Shown in pieces: positions 8,651 to 17,352 of a stretch of DNA of 35,725 nucleotides. Numbering within the stretch: the stretch's first letter is position 1; every line of letters starts with the position of its first letter. A program made the position numbers and the translations under genes. This stretch comes from Mycobacterium sp. (GTDB taxonomy: Bacteria > Actinomycetota > Actinomycetes > Mycobacteriales > Mycobacteriaceae), in the NCBI RefSeq assembly GCF_025965855.1, contig NZ_JAOPWB010000297.1:1-35725 (forward strand), read 5' to 3'. The notes under the pieces are model-generated. The model was not told where the DNA came from, ran no database searches, and was given only the letters and a program-made list of their open reading frames with translations.

Positions 8651-9811
8651 ATGGCATTCGGCGACTATCAGAACGAGATCTACTTTCAGGGGCTGGCGGG
8701 GGTTATGCCCTCGCTGCCGATGGCATTTGCAGAACTCGAGGCCAAGGCGCAGGCGGCGCTGCCGCCGTCCGTCTGGTCCTACGTCGCCGGGGGCGCCGGC
8801 GACGAGCGCACACAGCGGGCCAACGTCACCGCGTTCGACAACTGGGGACTGGTCCCACGGATGTTCGTCGGCGCGAAAGAGCGTGACCTGTCCGTCGACC
8901 TGTTCGGGCTGAAGCTGCCCTCGCCGGTGTTCATGGCTCCGATCGGCGTCATCGGGCTGTGCGCCCAGGACCGCCACGGTGACCTGGCCGCCGCCCGGGC
9001 GGCGGCCCGCACCGGTGTTCCGATGGTGGGCTCGACGCTGATGGCCGACCCGATGGAGCAGGTCGCCGCCGAGCTTCGCGACACACCGGGGTTCTTCCAG
9101 CTGTACACGCCGACGGACCGCGACCTGGCCGCCAGCCTGGTGCATCGCGCGGAGGCGGCGGGATACAAGGGCATCGTCGTCACGCTGGACACCTGGGTGA
9201 CCGGTTGGCGTCCCCGCGACCTGTCGACCGCGAACTTTCCGCAGCTGCGCGGCCACTGCCTGGCGAACTACACCAGCGACCCGGTGTTCCGGGCGAGTTT
9301 GCAACAAACGCCCGAGGACAACCCGCAGGCCGCGGTGCTGCGCTGGATCCAGGTCTTCGGCAACCCGCTGACCTGGGACGACCTCGGCTGGCTGCGCTCG
9401 CTGACCACGTTGCCGCTGATCGTCAAGGGGATCTGCCACCCCGACGACGCGCGGCGCGCCAGGGACGGCGGCGTCGACGGGATCTACTGCTCCAACCACG
9501 GCGGTCGGCAGGCCAACGGCGGTCTGCCCGCCATCGACGCCCTGCCCGCGGTGGTCGAGGCGGCCCAGGGGCTGCCCGTGTTGTTCGACTCCGGGATCCG
9601 CAGTGGCGCGGACATCGTCAAGGCGCTCGCGCTCGGCGCCACCGCGGTGGGCGTCGGCAGGCCGTACGCCTACGGGCTTGCCCTCGGCGGCGCCGACGGC
9701 GTCGTGCATGTGCTGCGGTCGCTGCTCGCCGAAGCGGACCTGATCATGGCCGTCGACGGCTATCCCACCCTCAAAGACCTGAACGCCGAAGCGCTGCTGC
9801 CGGTCCGGTAA
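8651..9811 (+). CDS. Lactate 2-monooxygenase-like FMN-dependent alpha-hydroxy acid oxidase
   Basis: A 386-residue FMN flavoprotein closely resembling M. smegmatis lactate 2-monooxygenase over its whole length. It shares the start GDYxNEIYxQG, then SYVAGGxGDEx[32 protein letters not shown] and [12 protein letters not shown]. The active-site segment is [19 protein letters not shown] with the catalytic histidine, and the flavin phosphate site is [16 protein letters not shown]. The family oxidises L-lactate (to acetate, CO2 and water in the monooxygenase) or other 2-hydroxy acids. I prefer the ATG at 8651 over the GTG two codons earlier because homologues begin just before GDYxNE. No strong ribosome-binding site is visible. 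The exact substrate cannot be read from sequence. Confidence 0.88.
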   Translation: MAFGDYQNEIYFQGLAGVMPSLPMAFAELEAKAQAALPPSVWSYVAGGAGDERTQRANVTAFDNWGLVPRMFVGAKERDLSVDLFGLKLPSPVFMAPIGVIGLCAQDRHGDLAAARAAARTGVPMVGSTLMADPMEQVAAELRDTPGFFQLYTPTDRDLAASLVHRAEAAGYKGIVVTLDTWVTGWRPRDLSTANFPQLRGHCLANYTSDPVFRASLQQTPEDNPQAAVLRWIQVFGNPLTWDDLGWLRSLTTLPLIVKGICHPDDARRARDGGVDGIYCSNHGGRQANGGLPAIDALPAVVEAAQGLPVLFDSGIRSGADIVKALALGATAVGVGRPYAYGLALGGADGVVHVLRSLLAEADLIMAVDGYPTLKDLNAEALLPVR

Positions 9812-9868
9812 GCCGGACACGCGCCCAGCCTGATCCGATTGCACGCCGCGGTCTGCCACGGTAGGGGA

Positions 9869-10786
9869 GTGCAGGGGCCCAGCCTCGAGGTGATCCTCGA
9901 TGAGTTCGACGACTACCTCGCGCTGGAACGCGGCCGGTCGGCGCACACCCGTCGCGCCTATCGCGGCGATCTGCGGTCACTGTTCGACTTCCTCGCCACC
10001 CGTGCTGCCGACGCGGGTCTGACCGCACTGAGCCTGCCGATCCTGCGCTCGTGGCTGGCGGCACAGGCCGGCGCGGGCGCGGCCCGCACCACGCTCGCGC
10101 GCCGCACCTCCGCGGTGAAGACGTTCACGGCGTGGGCCAGCCGGCGCGGACTGCTCGCCACCGATCCGGCCACCCGGCTTCAGGTACCCAAGGCTCGTCG
10201 CACGCTGCCGGCGGTGCTCCGCCAGGACCAGGCGCTCGACGCTATGGCGGCCGCTGATTCCGGTGCGCAGCAAGGTGATCCGATGGCACTGCGGGACCGG
10301 CTGATCGTCGAGATGCTCTACGCCACCGGCATCCGGGTCAGCGAACTCTGCGGCCTCGACATCGACGACCTCGACATGGGCCCTCGACTGCTGCGGGTGC
10401 TGGGCAAGGGCAACAAGCAGCGCACGGTGCCGTTCGGTGAACCCGCAGAGGCGGCCACTGCTGCGTGGCTGGCCGACGGACGTCCCACGCTGGTCACGGC
10501 CGAATCCGGTCCGGCGCTGCTGCTGGGCAGCCGCGGGAGGCGCCTGGACCCGCGGCAGGCGCGGACGGTGGTGCACCAGACCATGGCCGCCGTCGACGGC
10601 GCCCCCGACATCGGCCCGCACGGGCTGCGCCACAGCGCCGCAACCCATCTGCTCGAAGGCGGCGCCGACCTGCGCATCGTCCAGGAGTTGCTCGGCCACT
10701 CCACCCTGGCCACCACGCAGCTCTACACCCATGTCACGGTGGCCCGGCTGCGGGCGGTGCACGACCAGGCTCACCCGCGGGCCTGA
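9869..10786 (+). CDS. xerC: Tyrosine recombinase XerC
   Basis: A recombinase of about 305 residues that resolves chromosome dimers at dif with XerD. The N-terminal SAM-like DNA-binding domain ([23 protein letters not shown]) is followed by the catalytic domain with all expected residues: Arg in ATGIRVSEL (about 156), Lys in [16 protein letters not shown] (His about 251, Arg about 254), [15 protein letters not shown] (His about 277) and the nucleophile Tyr at about 286. The start is uncertain: GTG at 9869 directly follows a GGGGA, while GTG at 9890 would align better with the M. tuberculosis start. Gene position beside rpsB matches M. tuberculosis xerC (Rv2894c). Confidence 0.9.
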   Translation: MQGPSLEVILDEFDDYLALERGRSAHTRRAYRGDLRSLFDFLATRAADAGLTALSLPILRSWLAAQAGAGAARTTLARRTSAVKTFTAWASRRGLLATDPATRLQVPKARRTLPAVLRQDQALDAMAAADSGAQQGDPMALRDRLIVEMLYATGIRVSELCGLDIDDLDMGPRLLRVLGKGNKQRTVPFGEPAEAATAAWLADGRPTLVTAESGPALLLGSRGRRLDPRQARTVVHQTMAAVDGAPDIGPHGLRHSAATHLLEGGADLRIVQELLGHSTLATTQLYTHVTVARLRAVHDQAHPRA

Positions 10787-10789
10787 GGC

Positions 10790-11756
10790 TCAACGCAGCA
10801 GCGCGATGACCTCAGCGATGTCGGGCATGGCCGAGGGCCGGCCGGCCCATTCGTCGAACACGGTCCAGTGGCTCACGCCGAAACGCTGCTACCGCGCGGC
10901 GATGGTTTCGGCCATCTGCTCGGGCGTGCCCAACAGCACGAACGGCGAATAAAGGATCTGTTCGGGCGTGACGCCGCCGAACGTCGCGGCCAGATCCGCT
11001 GCGGCTGCGGCACGATCGTCGGTCTTCACTACCGCCTGCACGAGCACGTTCAACTCAATTCGCTCGAAGCGGTCACCCGCGGTGTCGCGTACGACACCGA
11101 TGCGATCGTCGAGGCCGCCGGCGTCGAAATGTGTCAGCCGGACCTGTGTGGCGTCGCGGTTGTGGCTGAACCCCGTCAACCCGACGATATCGGCCAGCCG
11201 CCCGGCCAGCCGGAGCACCTCGGTCCCGTTGCCGCCGATCAGCAACGGAACACGGCTCTCGGGGGCCGCCACCAGCGACCCGGCGTCGGCGTGGACTTGG
11301 TAGAACTTCCCTTCGGCGTCGACCGCCTCGCCGTCCAGCAGCGACCGGATCAGGCCAGCCGACTCGGTCAGCCGCGCCACCCCTATTGCGCCAGACTCGA
11401 ACTAGATGCCGGCGGCGTCGTACTCCGCCTTCATGTGCCCGGCTCCGATACCGAGTTCGAATCGACCGTCGGAGATGTCAGCAACCGTGGCCGCCTCCCG
11501 CGCGGTCTCGACCGGGTGGCGGAAGTCGTTGTTGAGCACCAGGGTTCCGACATGCAGCCGCTCGGGGCGATCGCCGCGGCGGCCGCTCCCGCGAACGGCG
11601 ATACCGTCGGAACGAGGTGGTCGGGATCGTCAGCACATCGAACCCGGCGTTTTCGACGGCGACCGCGAAGTCGGCCCATTCGCGGCCGCGCGGCCTCCCG
11701 GTAGTCAGGCCGAACCGGACGGAACGGGAGCGGTGGGCCTCACTGGCGCCCGTCAC
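10790..11756 (-). pseudogene. LLM-class flavin/F420 oxidoreductase (Rv2893-like), broken by two stops and two frameshifts
   Basis: The pieces assemble into one bacterial luciferase-like oxidoreductase of about 320 residues. The N-terminus RSVRFGLTTGRPRGREWADFAVAVENAGFDVLTIP starts from a GTG at 11756. The frame then shifts near 11625 to DHLVPTVSPFAGAAAAAIA, and again near 11570 to RLHVGTLVLNNDFRHPVETAREAATVADISDGRFELGIGAGH. In that last frame a TAG interrupts YDAAGI-stop-FESG at 11402-11404, and a second TAG interrupts IAAR-stop-QRFGVSHW at 10889-10891; the gene then ends with VIALLR and TGA at 10790-10792. Homology continues through every break, so this is a single decayed gene. It is convergent with xerC, four bases away, as expected for this locus. 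The substrate is unknown. Confidence 0.88.
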
Positions 11757-11777
11757 ATCTACGACGGTATGCGCGTC

Positions 11778-11850
11778 GAGTGTGCGGGGGTGGCGCCGAG
11801 TGTGTTTCGTGGGCGGCCAAGCCGCGAATCCTCGCCCTCAGCGCACACTC
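11778..11850. repeat. Intergenic element with GAGTGTG direct and inverted copies
   Basis: GAGTGTGCG at 11778-11786 has a perfect inverted partner CGCACACTC at 11842-11850, and a direct partial copy GAGTGTG lies at 11798-11804. The whole 73-base stretch fills the gap between the M23 gene and the broken oxidoreductase. It resembles short intergenic palindromic repeats rather than coding sequence. I saw no second copy in this window. Confidence 0.45.
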
Positions 11851-11862
11851 AACATCCCGTCG

Positions 11863-12354
11863 TCACCCGCGCAACGGCTTGAGCACGATCGGCGTGCTCG
11901 CCAACAGGCCCAGCGGGTCGACGTAGTCGGCGCGCGCTGCCGGACCCCACATCGCACCCCAGTGCAGACAGGCCACAGCGGCGCAGCCGGGGTGGCCCGC
12001 CTCCAGTGCACCGAGCGGCGAGCCGGCCGCCACCAGCTGACCGGCCCGCACCGATGCCCGCACCGGCTCGTAGCTGGTCCGCAACCCGCCCGGATGCGAT
12101 ACCGACACCAGCGGCCTTCCCGCCAACTCGCCGGCGAACACCACCGTCCCGGCCCCGGCGGCGAACACCGCCTGCCCGGGTGCGCCCGCCAGGTCGACGC
12201 CGCGGTGGCCGCGATTCCAGTTCGGTGACGGCGCGTCGAAGGCCCGGACGACGGCCGGTCGCGGTCGCAGCGGCCAGTCCAGCCGGGCGGTATCGGCGTG
12301 CGCCGGGCCCGCGCAGGCAACGGCTACTGCCACAATGACCGCGAAGCACCGCAT
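11863..12354 (-). CDS. Secreted M23-type (LytM-like) protein with altered catalytic motif
   Basis: A 163-residue exported protein (Rv2891-like). Residues 1-20 form a signal peptide ending AGPAHA. The LytM domain has the zinc-ligand pair in NRGHRGVDLAG (His50, Asp54) and a third ligand candidate His131 in ACLHWG. In active M23 peptidases this last motif is HxH, but here the first position is Cys129, so the usual general-base histidine is missing. As far as I recall, actinobacterial relatives of this locus share that CLHWG form. It may bind peptidoglycan or regulate other hydrolases rather than cut cross-links, which is inference. The gene is divergent from rpsB. Confidence 0.85.
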   Translation of the reverse strand: MRCFAVIVAVAVACAGPAHADTARLDWPLRPRPAVVRAFDAPSPNWNRGHRGVDLAGAPGQAVFAAGAGTVVFAGELAGRPLVSVSHPGGLRTSYEPVRASVRAGQLVAAGSPLGALEAGHPGCAAVACLHWGAMWGPAARADYVDPLGLLASTPIVLKPLRG

Positions 12355-12424
12355 ATCCCCAGTTCAGCGCCACCAGATCGGCGTCGCCAGGCCCCACCGG
12401 CCTAGTTGTGGACGGCGGCGCCGC

Positions 12425-12433
12425 TGTGGACAA
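12425..12433 (-). promoter_or_regulatory. Perfect mycobacterial DnaA box in the rpsB upstream region
   Basis: TGTGGACAA is the complement of TTGTCCACA, the mycobacterial DnaA box. A one-mismatch copy (TGTGGACGG) lies at 12407-12415. It is between the divergent M23 and rpsB genes, about 200 bases before the rpsB start. A perfect 9-mer is not expected often by chance in 36 kb, but a single box proves nothing. Confidence 0.35.
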
Positions 12434-12639
12434 AGCACCTGCTCCGACGGTGTAAACTTTGACCTGCAACTCGCGCGAGCGTGTTGACTTCGCGTGCCCG
12501 CACCACGGCCCTGTTCGACTGGGGTCGTAACCGGATGCCGGCGGTCTCGTCTCAGGACGGGTCCGGCAACCCGCGGGCACCAGGGCCCGGCCTCACCCGA
12601 CGCCGGGCGGCAACCGACAACAAGAGGACATGGCCGACT
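12434..12639 (+). other. Long GC-rich leader region of rpsB
   Basis: About 200 bases precede the rpsB ATG without a supported gene. A possible -10 hexamer (TGTAAA or TAAACT around 12450) lies 18-20 bases after TGGACA at 12427-12432. If transcription starts just after it, the messenger carries a GC-rich leader of roughly 180 bases with several potential stems (for example around 12540-12610). In E. coli and other gammaproteobacteria a structured rpsB leader binds S2 for autoregulation; whether this leader does the same is speculation. Confidence 0.3.
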
Positions 12640-13500
12640 ATGGCTGTTGTAACCATGAAACAGCTGCTGGACAGCGGCACCCACTTCGGGCACCAGACCC
12701 GTCGCTGGAACCCCAAGATGAAGCGGTTCATCTTCACCGACCGCAACGGCATCTACATCATCGATCTACAGCAGACGCTGACCTACATCGACAAGGCGTA
12801 CGAGTTCGTCAAGGAGACCGTCGCCCACGGTGGCAGCGTCATGTTCGTCGGCACCAAGAAGCAGGCGCAGGAGTCGGTCGCGTCCGAAGCGACCCGCGTC
12901 GGCATGCCGTACGTGAACCAGCGCTGGCTGGGTGGCATGCTCACCAACTTCTCCACCGTGCACAAGCGGCTGCAGCGCCTCAAGGAACTCGAGGCGATGG
13001 AGCAGACCGGCGGCTTCGAGGGTCGCACCAAGAAGGAAATCCTGATGCTGACCCGGGAGAAGAACAAGCTGGAGCGCAGCCTGGGCGGTATCCGCGACAT
13101 GGCCAAGGTGCCGTCGGCAATCTGGGTCGTCGACACCAACAAGGAGCACATCGCCGTCGGCGAGGCCCGCAAGCTCGGTATCCCGGTCATCGCGATCCTG
13201 GACACCAACTGCGACCCCGACGAGGTCGACTACCCGATCCCGGGCAACGACGACGCGATCCGCTCGGCCGCGCTGCTGACCAAGGTGATCGCCTCCGCGG
13301 TCGCCGAGGGCCTGCAGGCACGCGCCGGCGTGGGCCGCGGCGATGGCAAGCCCGAGGCGGAGGCCGCCGAGCCGCTCGCCGAATGGGAGCAGGAGCTGCT
13401 GGCCTCAGCGACAGCGACAGCCTCCGCCACCGCGACAGCCGCCCCCTCTGCTCAGGACGCCGCGGTAGGCGCAACCGAAACAACCACTGACCCCTCATAG
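12640..13500 (+). CDS. rpsB: 30S ribosomal protein S2
   Basis: A 286-residue uS2 protein. It has the conserved start [54 protein letters not shown] and the C-terminal [27 protein letters not shown]. The open frame reaches back to 12481, but the ATG at 12640 is the family start, with AGAGGAC upstream (spacing about 11). The last 35 residues form a low-complexity tail rich in Ala, Thr and Ser ([15 protein letters not shown]), typical of the variable C-terminus of mycobacterial S2. It forms an operon with tsf, 12 bases downstream. Confidence 0.98.
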   Translation: MAVVTMKQLLDSGTHFGHQTRRWNPKMKRFIFTDRNGIYIIDLQQTLTYIDKAYEFVKETVAHGGSVMFVGTKKQAQESVASEATRVGMPYVNQRWLGGMLTNFSTVHKRLQRLKELEAMEQTGGFEGRTKKEILMLTREKNKLERSLGGIRDMAKVPSAIWVVDTNKEHIAVGEARKLGIPVIAILDTNCDPDEVDYPIPGNDDAIRSAALLTKVIASAVAEGLQARAGVGRGDGKPEAEAAEPLAEWEQELLASATATASATATAAPSAQDAAVGATETTTDPS

Positions 13501-13512
13501 GAAGGCTGAGCA

Positions 13513-14343
13513 TTGGCGAATTTCACCGCTGCCGATGTCAAGCGGCTTCGGGAGCTCACCGGCGCCGGCATGCTGGACTGCAAGAACGCGCTGGCCGAAA
13601 CTGACGGCGACTTCGACAAGGCCGTCGAGGCGCTGCGGATCAAGGGCGCCAAGGACGTCGGCAAGCGCGCCGAGCGCGCCACGGCCGAAGGTCTGGTCGC
13701 GGCCGAGGGCGGGGCGCTCATCGAGCTCAACTCGGAGACCGACTTCGTCGCCAAGAACGCCGAGTTCCAGAAGCTCGCCGACGAGATCGTCGCAGCGGCG
13801 GCCCGGTCCAAGGCCGCTGACGTCGACGCCCTGAAGGCGGCGAGCGCCGGTGACACGACGGTCGAGCAGGCCATCGCCGACCTGTCGGCCAAGATCGGCG
13901 AGAAGCTCGAGCTGCGCCGTGTCGCGTTCTTCGACGGCACCGTCGAGACCTACCTGCACAAGCGCGCGGCGGACCTGCCGCCGGCCGTTGGTGTGCTGGT
14001 CGAGTACGGTCCGGGTACCGACCCGGACACAGGCACAGCTGCGGCGCACGCCGTCGCGCTGCAGATCGCCGCGCTCAAGGCGCGCTACCTGTCCCGCGAG
14101 GATGTGCCCGAAGACGTCGTGGCCAGCGAACGGCGCATCGCCGAGGAGACCGCGAAGGCCGAGGGCAAGCCGGAGCAGGCGCTGCCCAAGATCGTCGAGG
14201 GCCGGCTGAACGGCTTCTTCAAGGACGCCGTGCTGCTCGAGCAGCCGTCGGTGTCCGACAACAAGAAGACGGTCAAGGCGCTGCTCGACGAAGCCGGTGT
14301 GACGGTGACGCGGTTCGTTCGCTTCGAGGTGGGCCAGGCCTAG
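13513..14343 (+). CDS. tsf: Elongation factor Ts
   Basis: A 276-residue EF-Ts, the guanine-nucleotide exchange factor for EF-Tu. The N-terminal UBA-like domain ([18 protein letters not shown]) is followed by the TDFV motif at residues 76-79, which contacts EF-Tu, then the core and the dimerisation segments ([35 protein letters not shown]). The start codon is TTG, set by AGGAAGG seven bases upstream and by the family start [10 protein letters not shown]. The rpsB-tsf pair is cotranscribed in nearly all bacteria. Confidence 0.98.
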   Translation: MANFTAADVKRLRELTGAGMLDCKNALAETDGDFDKAVEALRIKGAKDVGKRAERATAEGLVAAEGGALIELNSETDFVAKNAEFQKLADEIVAAAARSKAADVDALKAASAGDTTVEQAIADLSAKIGEKLELRRVAFFDGTVETYLHKRAADLPPAVGVLVEYGPGTDPDTGTAAAHAVALQIAALKARYLSREDVPEDVVASERRIAEETAKAEGKPEQALPKIVEGRLNGFFKDAVLLEQPSVSDNKKTVKALLDEAGVTVTRFVRFEVGQA

Positions 14344-14374
14344 CCGAAAAGCGCCAGCGGCTAGCGTCGGTGTC

Positions 14375-15781
14375 ATGCGACGCGTGCACGCTTTCGGCGA
14401 CGATGCCCTCGGTGACCTCGACGCGGTCGGCCTGGCCGACGCCATACGGGCCGGTTCGGTCGGCAGAGCCGATGTCATCGAGGCCGCCATCGCCCGCACC
14501 GAGGCCGTCGACCCGGCCCTCAACGGCTTGGCGTACGCGGCGTTCGAGCAGGCGCGGTCCGCCGCAACGGCAAGCGCAGGCAGTGGCTTTTTTAGCGGCG
14601 TCCCGACGTTCGTCAAGGACAACGTCGACGTCGCCGGCCAGCCGACGATGCGCGGCACCGACGCGTGGACGCCCCAAAACGCCGTCGCCGACGGCGAGTT
14701 CACCCGGCTGTTCCTGGCCACCGGGCCCACGTCGGTGGGCAAGACGCAGATGTCGGAATTCGGGTTCAGCGCGTCCGCCGAACACCCCCGGCTGGGGCCG
14801 GTCCGCAACCCGTGGGACACCGATCACACCGCGGGCGCCTCGTCCTCGGGTTCAGGCGCGTTCGTCGCCGCCGGGGTGGTGCCGATCGCCCACGCCAACG
14901 ACGGCGGTGGCTCGATCCGGATTCCGGCCGCCTGCAACGGACTTGTCGGGCTCAAGCCCTCGCGTGGCCGGTTGCCGCTGGATGCGGAGCTGCGCCGGAT
15001 GCCGGTGGGCATCGTCGCCAACGGCGTGCTGACGCGCTCGGTGCGCGACACCGCCGCCTTCTACCGGGAGGCCGAGCGAGTCTGGCGAAACCCCAAACTG
15101 GCGCCGGTCGGTGACGTGACCCGCCCCGGTAGGCAGCGGCTGACGATCGCCGTGGTGACCCGATCCGTCCAGCGCGAGTGCGGCCCCCAGGTGCGGGAGC
15201 TGACGCTCAAGTCGGCGGCGCTGCTCGAGGAGCTGGGCCACCGCGTCGAACACGTCGACCCCCCGGTGCCGGCCAGTTTTGTGGACGATTTCGTGCTGTA
15301 TTGGGGCTTTCTGGCGCTGACGCAGGTGCGCGCCGGGCGACGGCTCTTCGGCAACACATTCGACCGCACCCGGCTGGATGCCCTGACGCTCGGCCTGGAC
15401 CGGCACACCAGCCGCAACATGCACCGGCTCCCGTTGGCCATCGTGCGCCTGCGCAGGCTGCGGCGGCGCACCGCGGAGTTCTTTCGCAGCTACGACGCGG
15501 TGCTCACGCCCACCCTCGCTGACGAGACGCCGCCGATCGGGTACCTGGCTCCCACCGACTATCAGCAGGTGATGGACCGGCTCATCAGCTGGGTGGCGTT
15601 CACCCCGCTGCAGAACGTCACCGGCGAGCCGGCGATTTCGCTGCCGCTGACCCAGTCCGCCGATGGCATGCCGGTGGGCATGATGGTTTCGGCCGACCTC
15701 GCGCAGGAGTCGCTGCTGCTGGAACTGGCCTACGAACTCGAGGAGGCCCGCCCGTGGGCCCGGATCCAGGCCACCCGCTGA
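14375..15781 (+). CDS. amiC: Amidase (amidase-signature family)
   Basis: A 468-residue amidase-signature enzyme, hydrolysing a C-N amide bond with a Ser-cisSer-Lys triad. The expected residues are visible: Lys81 in TFVKDNVDVAG, the cis-Ser in the AGASSSGSG loop (about 157-158), and the nucleophile Ser180 in NDGGGSIRIPAACNGLVGLKPSRGR. It matches M. tuberculosis amiC (Rv2888c) by position, beside tsf and convergent with a MarR gene. The natural substrate is unknown. A run of six T bases encodes Phe-Phe near residue 72, unusual for this base composition. Confidence 0.9.
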   Translation: MRRVHAFGDDALGDLDAVGLADAIRAGSVGRADVIEAAIARTEAVDPALNGLAYAAFEQARSAATASAGSGFFSGVPTFVKDNVDVAGQPTMRGTDAWTPQNAVADGEFTRLFLATGPTSVGKTQMSEFGFSASAEHPRLGPVRNPWDTDHTAGASSSGSGAFVAAGVVPIAHANDGGGSIRIPAACNGLVGLKPSRGRLPLDAELRRMPVGIVANGVLTRSVRDTAAFYREAERVWRNPKLAPVGDVTRPGRQRLTIAVVTRSVQRECGPQVRELTLKSAALLEELGHRVEHVDPPVPASFVDDFVLYWGFLALTQVRAGRRLFGNTFDRTRLDALTLGLDRHTSRNMHRLPLAIVRLRRLRRRTAEFFRSYDAVLTPTLADETPPIGYLAPTDYQQVMDRLISWVAFTPLQNVTGEPAISLPLTQSADGMPVGMMVSADLAQESLLLELAYELEEARPWARIQATR

Positions 15782-15786
15782 TCGCC

Positions 15787-16206
15787 TCAGTCGGATCCGA
15801 GCTTTTCGAGCATCCGTTTGAACTCGCGCTGCTGCGCGCCGGTCAGCTTGCCCAGGATCCGGGCGTCGGCGACGCGGACCGCGGCTTCGGCACGCTTCAG
15901 CAGAGCGCGGCCCTGACCGCTCAGCGTGGCCGGTAGCGCGCGGCCGGAGGACACCGACGCCGGCCGTTCCACTGCGCCAACGTCTTCCAGCTTGCGCAGC
16001 ACCGTGTTCATCGCCTGCGGGGTGACGTTGGTGTGCCGGGACAACTCGGCGCTGGACATCCCCGGGTACAGCGAAAGGATGCGCAGGCAAACGAATTCCG
16101 GCAGCGTCAGGCCCAGCGGACCGAGCACCGCGGAAACCTCCGGCCGCAGAACGGCGCCCACCCGGTAAAGCAGGTAACCGAGCGGAGCGTCGTCGACCTG
16201 ACCCAT
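15787..16206 (-). CDS. MarR-family transcriptional regulator (Rv2887-like)
   Basis: A 139-residue winged-helix repressor. The N-terminal helix LGYLLYRVGAVLRPEVSAVL is followed by LTLPEFVCLRIL, the recognition region MSSAELSRHTNVTPQAMNTVLRKLEDVGAVERPAS, a wing SSGRALPATLSGQGRALL and a C-terminal dimerisation helix. It corresponds in position and sequence type to Rv2887. Known work ties Rv2887 to repression of Rv0560c, a small-molecule methyltransferase, and loss of Rv2887 gives drug tolerance. It is convergent with amiC (5-base gap) and divergent from the stress-gene block. Confidence 0.9.
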   Translation of the reverse strand: MGQVDDAPLGYLLYRVGAVLRPEVSAVLGPLGLTLPEFVCLRILSLYPGMSSAELSRHTNVTPQAMNTVLRKLEDVGAVERPASVSSGRALPATLSGQGRALLKRAEAAVRVADARILGKLTGAQQREFKRMLEKLGSD

Positions 16207-16283
16207 GTCAGCGATCTTGACATATCTCGGGGGTGCGGACGTGCACCTTGGCCGGTGCGGCCCGGTCGTTCACCCAAGGTGGT

Positions 16284-16308
16284 GATTTCCGGGCGGCTAA
16301 CGGGGTAA
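16284..16308 (+). promoter_or_regulatory. Possible SigF-type promoter before the DUF1360 gene
   Basis: GATT at 16284-16287 and GGGTAA at 16303-16308 are separated by 15 bases. The mycobacterial SigF consensus is about GTTT, 15-17 bases, GGGTAT, so each element has one mismatch. It lies 31 bases before the ATG of the first stress-block gene, a sensible distance. The support is the motif plus the stress-related nature of the downstream genes. Confidence 0.4.
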
Positions 16309-16339
16309 CCCACTGGGATCCAGACGTGAAGGAGCGCCC

Positions 16340-16876
16340 ATGGGCGATGCAACCGAAGTTAGCGAACGGGTGGCCGAGCGTGCGCGGCGGGAAGCCGACG
16401 CCTACCGCGGAGACAATCCCCGGCCGTTGGAGGGATACACGGTGGTCCTCGGTGTGTACGGCATGCTGGTCGCCCTCGCCGGCGTCTTGGCCGTGGCCAC
16501 CGGGCGAAAGCTCCCCGAGCGCTGGAGTCTGCGGGATCTCGTCACCGTCACCATCGGCACCCACAAGCTGTCGCGCACGATCTCCAAGGACGCGGTGACC
16601 AGCCCGTTGCGCGCGCCGTTCGCGCACTATGCCGGTTCGGGTGGCCCGGCCGAGGTGATGGAGGAAACGAGGCACGGCGGCGCGCTGCGCCATAGCCTGG
16701 GCGAGCTGTTGACCTGCCCCTTCTGCCTCGACATGTGGGTGGCCACCGCGTTCGTCATGGGGCTGATCTTCGCGCCCAGGCTGACCCGCCTGGTCACGGG
16801 CACGTTCACCGCCCTGGCCGGCGCCGACTTCTTGCAGCTGGCCTACGCGAAGGCGCAGCAGATTACCGAGGGCTGA
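16340..16876 (+). CDS. DUF1360 membrane protein
   Basis: A 178-residue membrane protein of the DUF1360 family, whose function is unknown. Hydrophobic segments are visible at about residues 32-52 (YTVVLGVYGMLVALAGVLAVA) and near the C-terminus (MWVATAFVMGLIF and LVTGTFTALAGADFLQLAY). The family hallmark LLTCPFCLDMW (CxxC followed by W) lies at about residues 124-134 and may bind metal or be redox active. GAAGGAG lies five bases before the ATG. It heads a same-strand run with the ChaB and DUF2795 genes. In other bacteria members are linked to sporulation or general stress. Confidence 0.8.
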   Translation: MGDATEVSERVAERARREADAYRGDNPRPLEGYTVVLGVYGMLVALAGVLAVATGRKLPERWSLRDLVTVTIGTHKLSRTISKDAVTSPLRAPFAHYAGSGGPAEVMEETRHGGALRHSLGELLTCPFCLDMWVATAFVMGLIFAPRLTRLVTGTFTALAGADFLQLAYAKAQQITEG

Positions 16877-16898
16877 CAAGGACTAGAAAGGGGATCCG

Positions 16899-17312
16899 AT
16901 GCCCAAGACGACGAAGGGCGGCACGCCGAAGAAGGACGAGTTACCGAGCACGCTGCGGCGTTCCAACGCCAAAGCGCAACGCACGTTCGCGAAAGCCCAT
17001 GACGCGGCCGCCGAGGAGTATGGCAGCGAGGAGCGCGCCCACCGGGTGGCCTACTCCGCGCTCAAGCACAGCTTCGAAAAAGTCGGCGATCACTGGGAGC
17101 CCAAGAGCCAGAAGGGTCCGTCGGACGAGCTGGCCGAGGGCGGTGGCCCCCGAAACACCGGCCGCTCGGCCGAGGGCGTCGACGCCAACGCCAGCAAGAA
17201 GCATCTGCTCGACGTGGCGCGCCGGCTCGACGTGCGCGGCCGGTCGACGATGAACAAGTCGGAATTGGTCGACGCCATCAAGAAAGCGAACCGCCGGGTT
17301 CGAGGGCGCTGA
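16899..17312 (+). CDS. ChaB-domain protein with C-terminal Rho_N/SAP-like domain
   Basis: A 137-residue, highly charged protein. The first 70 residues are a ChaB-type domain (DELPSTLRRSNAKAQRTFAKAHDAAAEEYGSEERAHRVAYSALKHSFEKVGDHW). A Gly/Ser-rich linker leads to a C-terminal helix-extended-helix (SKKHLLDVARRLDVRGRSTMNKSELVDAIKKANRR) like the Rho N-terminal/SAP nucleic-acid-binding fold. E. coli ChaB is associated with the cation transporter ChaA, but actinobacterial ChaB proteins of this type are annotated as stress proteins without a known partner. No chaA gene is present. The basic SAP-like tail suggests DNA or RNA binding. AGAAAGGGG precedes the ATG. Confidence 0.8.
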   Translation: MPKTTKGGTPKKDELPSTLRRSNAKAQRTFAKAHDAAAEEYGSEERAHRVAYSALKHSFEKVGDHWEPKSQKGPSDELAEGGGPRNTGRSAEGVDANASKKHLLDVARRLDVRGRSTMNKSELVDAIKKANRRVRGR

Positions 17313-17352
17313 GGGCTGTTTAGGCCGACGATCGGTGGGCATCCCGAGTGCC

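Noticed and set aside
7535..9946. An 803-codon open frame on the minus strand across dprA, viuB and the flavoenzyme gene
   Set aside because: It is antisense to three well-supported genes, and its composition (Arg, Gly, His, Asp, Gln runs) is that of a shadow frame in GC-rich DNA.
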